Positions 14,078-14,424 of a DNA stretch of 14,424 bases are shown piece after piece. The notes under the pieces are model-generated. The model did not search any database, had not been told where the DNA came from, and worked only from the letters and a program-made list of their open reading frames with translations. The translations under genes were made by a program, and so were the position numbers. Position 1 is the first letter of the stretch. Each line of letters starts with the position of its first letter. The DNA is from Leptolinea sp964404415 (GTDB taxonomy: Bacteria; Chloroflexota; Anaerolineae; Anaerolineales; Anaerolineaceae), in contig CAYOKC010000098.1 of the NCBI GenBank assembly GCA_964404415.1, forward strand, positions 1 through 14,424. The letters are read 5' to 3'.

Positions 14078-14424
14078 ATGAAAGCTGCAGTACTGGAAGA
14101 TAAAGGTGTAATGACGTACAAAGAAGTTCCCACTCCGGAACCCGGCGCGGGACAGGTGCGGGTTAAGATCAAATCGGTTTCGATTTGCGGGTCTGATATC
14201 AAGCGCTTCGTTGACGGTCACCGTGAATACAACCTGATACTCGGGCATGAAGCTGCCGGGATCATTGATAAGGTGGGAGACGGGGTCAATAAGGATTACA
14301 CGGGGAAAGCCGCGGCAATCATCCCGTTGATCCCGTGTTTTGAGTGTGAACAATGCAAGAACGGTTTCTATTCCGCCTGCCACAAGTATTCATTTGTGGG
14401 ATCACGGCAAAATGGCTGCTACGC
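14078..14424 (+). CDS. Zinc-dependent medium-chain dehydrogenase, GatD/sorbitol-dehydrogenase-like (partial)
   Basis: Only the first 115 codons are in the window; the rest lies beyond its end. The protein starts MKAAVLEDKG and shows the MDR catalytic domain. The catalytic-zinc ligands are C37 (ICGSD) and H57-E58 (LGHE). The structural-zinc cysteines are C87, C90, C93 and C101 in the segment PLIPCFECEQCKNGFYSAC. The stretch from IPLIPC to VGSRQNG closely resembles E. coli galactitol-1-phosphate dehydrogenase, so a polyol or polyol-phosphate is the likely substrate, oxidised to a ketose with NAD+. The Rossmann domain, which would decide cofactor and subfamily, is not visible. TTGGAG precedes the ATG by 8 nt. 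It follows the kinase gene by 21 bp and completes a possible reductase-dehydrogenase-kinase set. Confidence 0.88.
   Translation, partial: MKAAVLEDKGVMTYKEVPTPEPGAGQVRVKIKSVSICGSDIKRFVDGHREYNLILGHEAAGIIDKVGDGVNKDYTGKAAAIIPLIPCFECEQCKNGFYSACHKYSFVGSRQNGCY

Noticed and set aside
1..14424. CRISPR array, tRNA/rRNA, IS element or phage genes
   Set aside because: No regularly spaced repeats, tRNA-like folds, transposase motifs or terminal repeats were seen on either strand.

Overview
The window looks like a sugar-utilisation locus from a bacterium of moderate GC content. Both solute-binding proteins have SPase I-type signals without a lipobox. The oligosaccharide importer lacks its own ATPase, and a LacI-family regulator sits between two divergent sugar operons. 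This combination suggests Anaerolineae (Chloroflexota), but that placement is inference from protein style only; no rRNA or marker gene is present.

Left arm (minus strand, 5559 down to 1). The operon reads outward from the central regulatory region: a family-1 sugar-binding protein, a MalF-like permease (TTG start), a MalG-like permease, and a cytoplasmic GH31 glycosidase of the alpha-xylosidase type. The last is cut off by the window edge. Together they would import an oligosaccharide and trim its alpha-linked (probably alpha-xylosyl) end inside the cell.

Centre (5560-7078). A LacI-family repressor gene is transcribed rightward. Three dyad-symmetric sites built from the same half-site (GGTAAC/GTTACC) lie at 5708-5735, 5907-5941 and 6995-7014. 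Each is placed on a different good sigma70-like promoter: just downstream of the left-operon start, over the -10/start of the repressor's own promoter, and inside the spacer/-10 of the right-operon promoter. One repressor therefore appears to control all three transcription units.

Right arm (plus strand, 7079 to the end). An RbsA-like double ATPase, an RbsC-like permease and an RbsB-like binding protein form a complete CUT2 monosaccharide importer. They are followed by an L-fucose-mutarotase-type protein (FucU), an aldo/keto reductase, an FGGY carbohydrate kinase and the start of a GatD/sorbitol-dehydrogenase-like zinc dehydrogenase. Reductase, polyol dehydrogenase and ketose kinase together suggest an oxidoreductive aldose -> alditol -> ketose -> ketose-phosphate route (for example xylose -> xylitol -> xylulose -> xylulose-5-phosphate) rather than the usual isomerase route. 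This is inference.

Shared design. Both binding-protein genes have a strong anti-SD-complementary GGAGGTGTTAA motif in the leader, 74-118 nt before the true start and with no start codon at a usable distance. Both are followed by a stable hairpin without a U-tract. This would raise binding-protein mRNA relative to the neighbouring genes.
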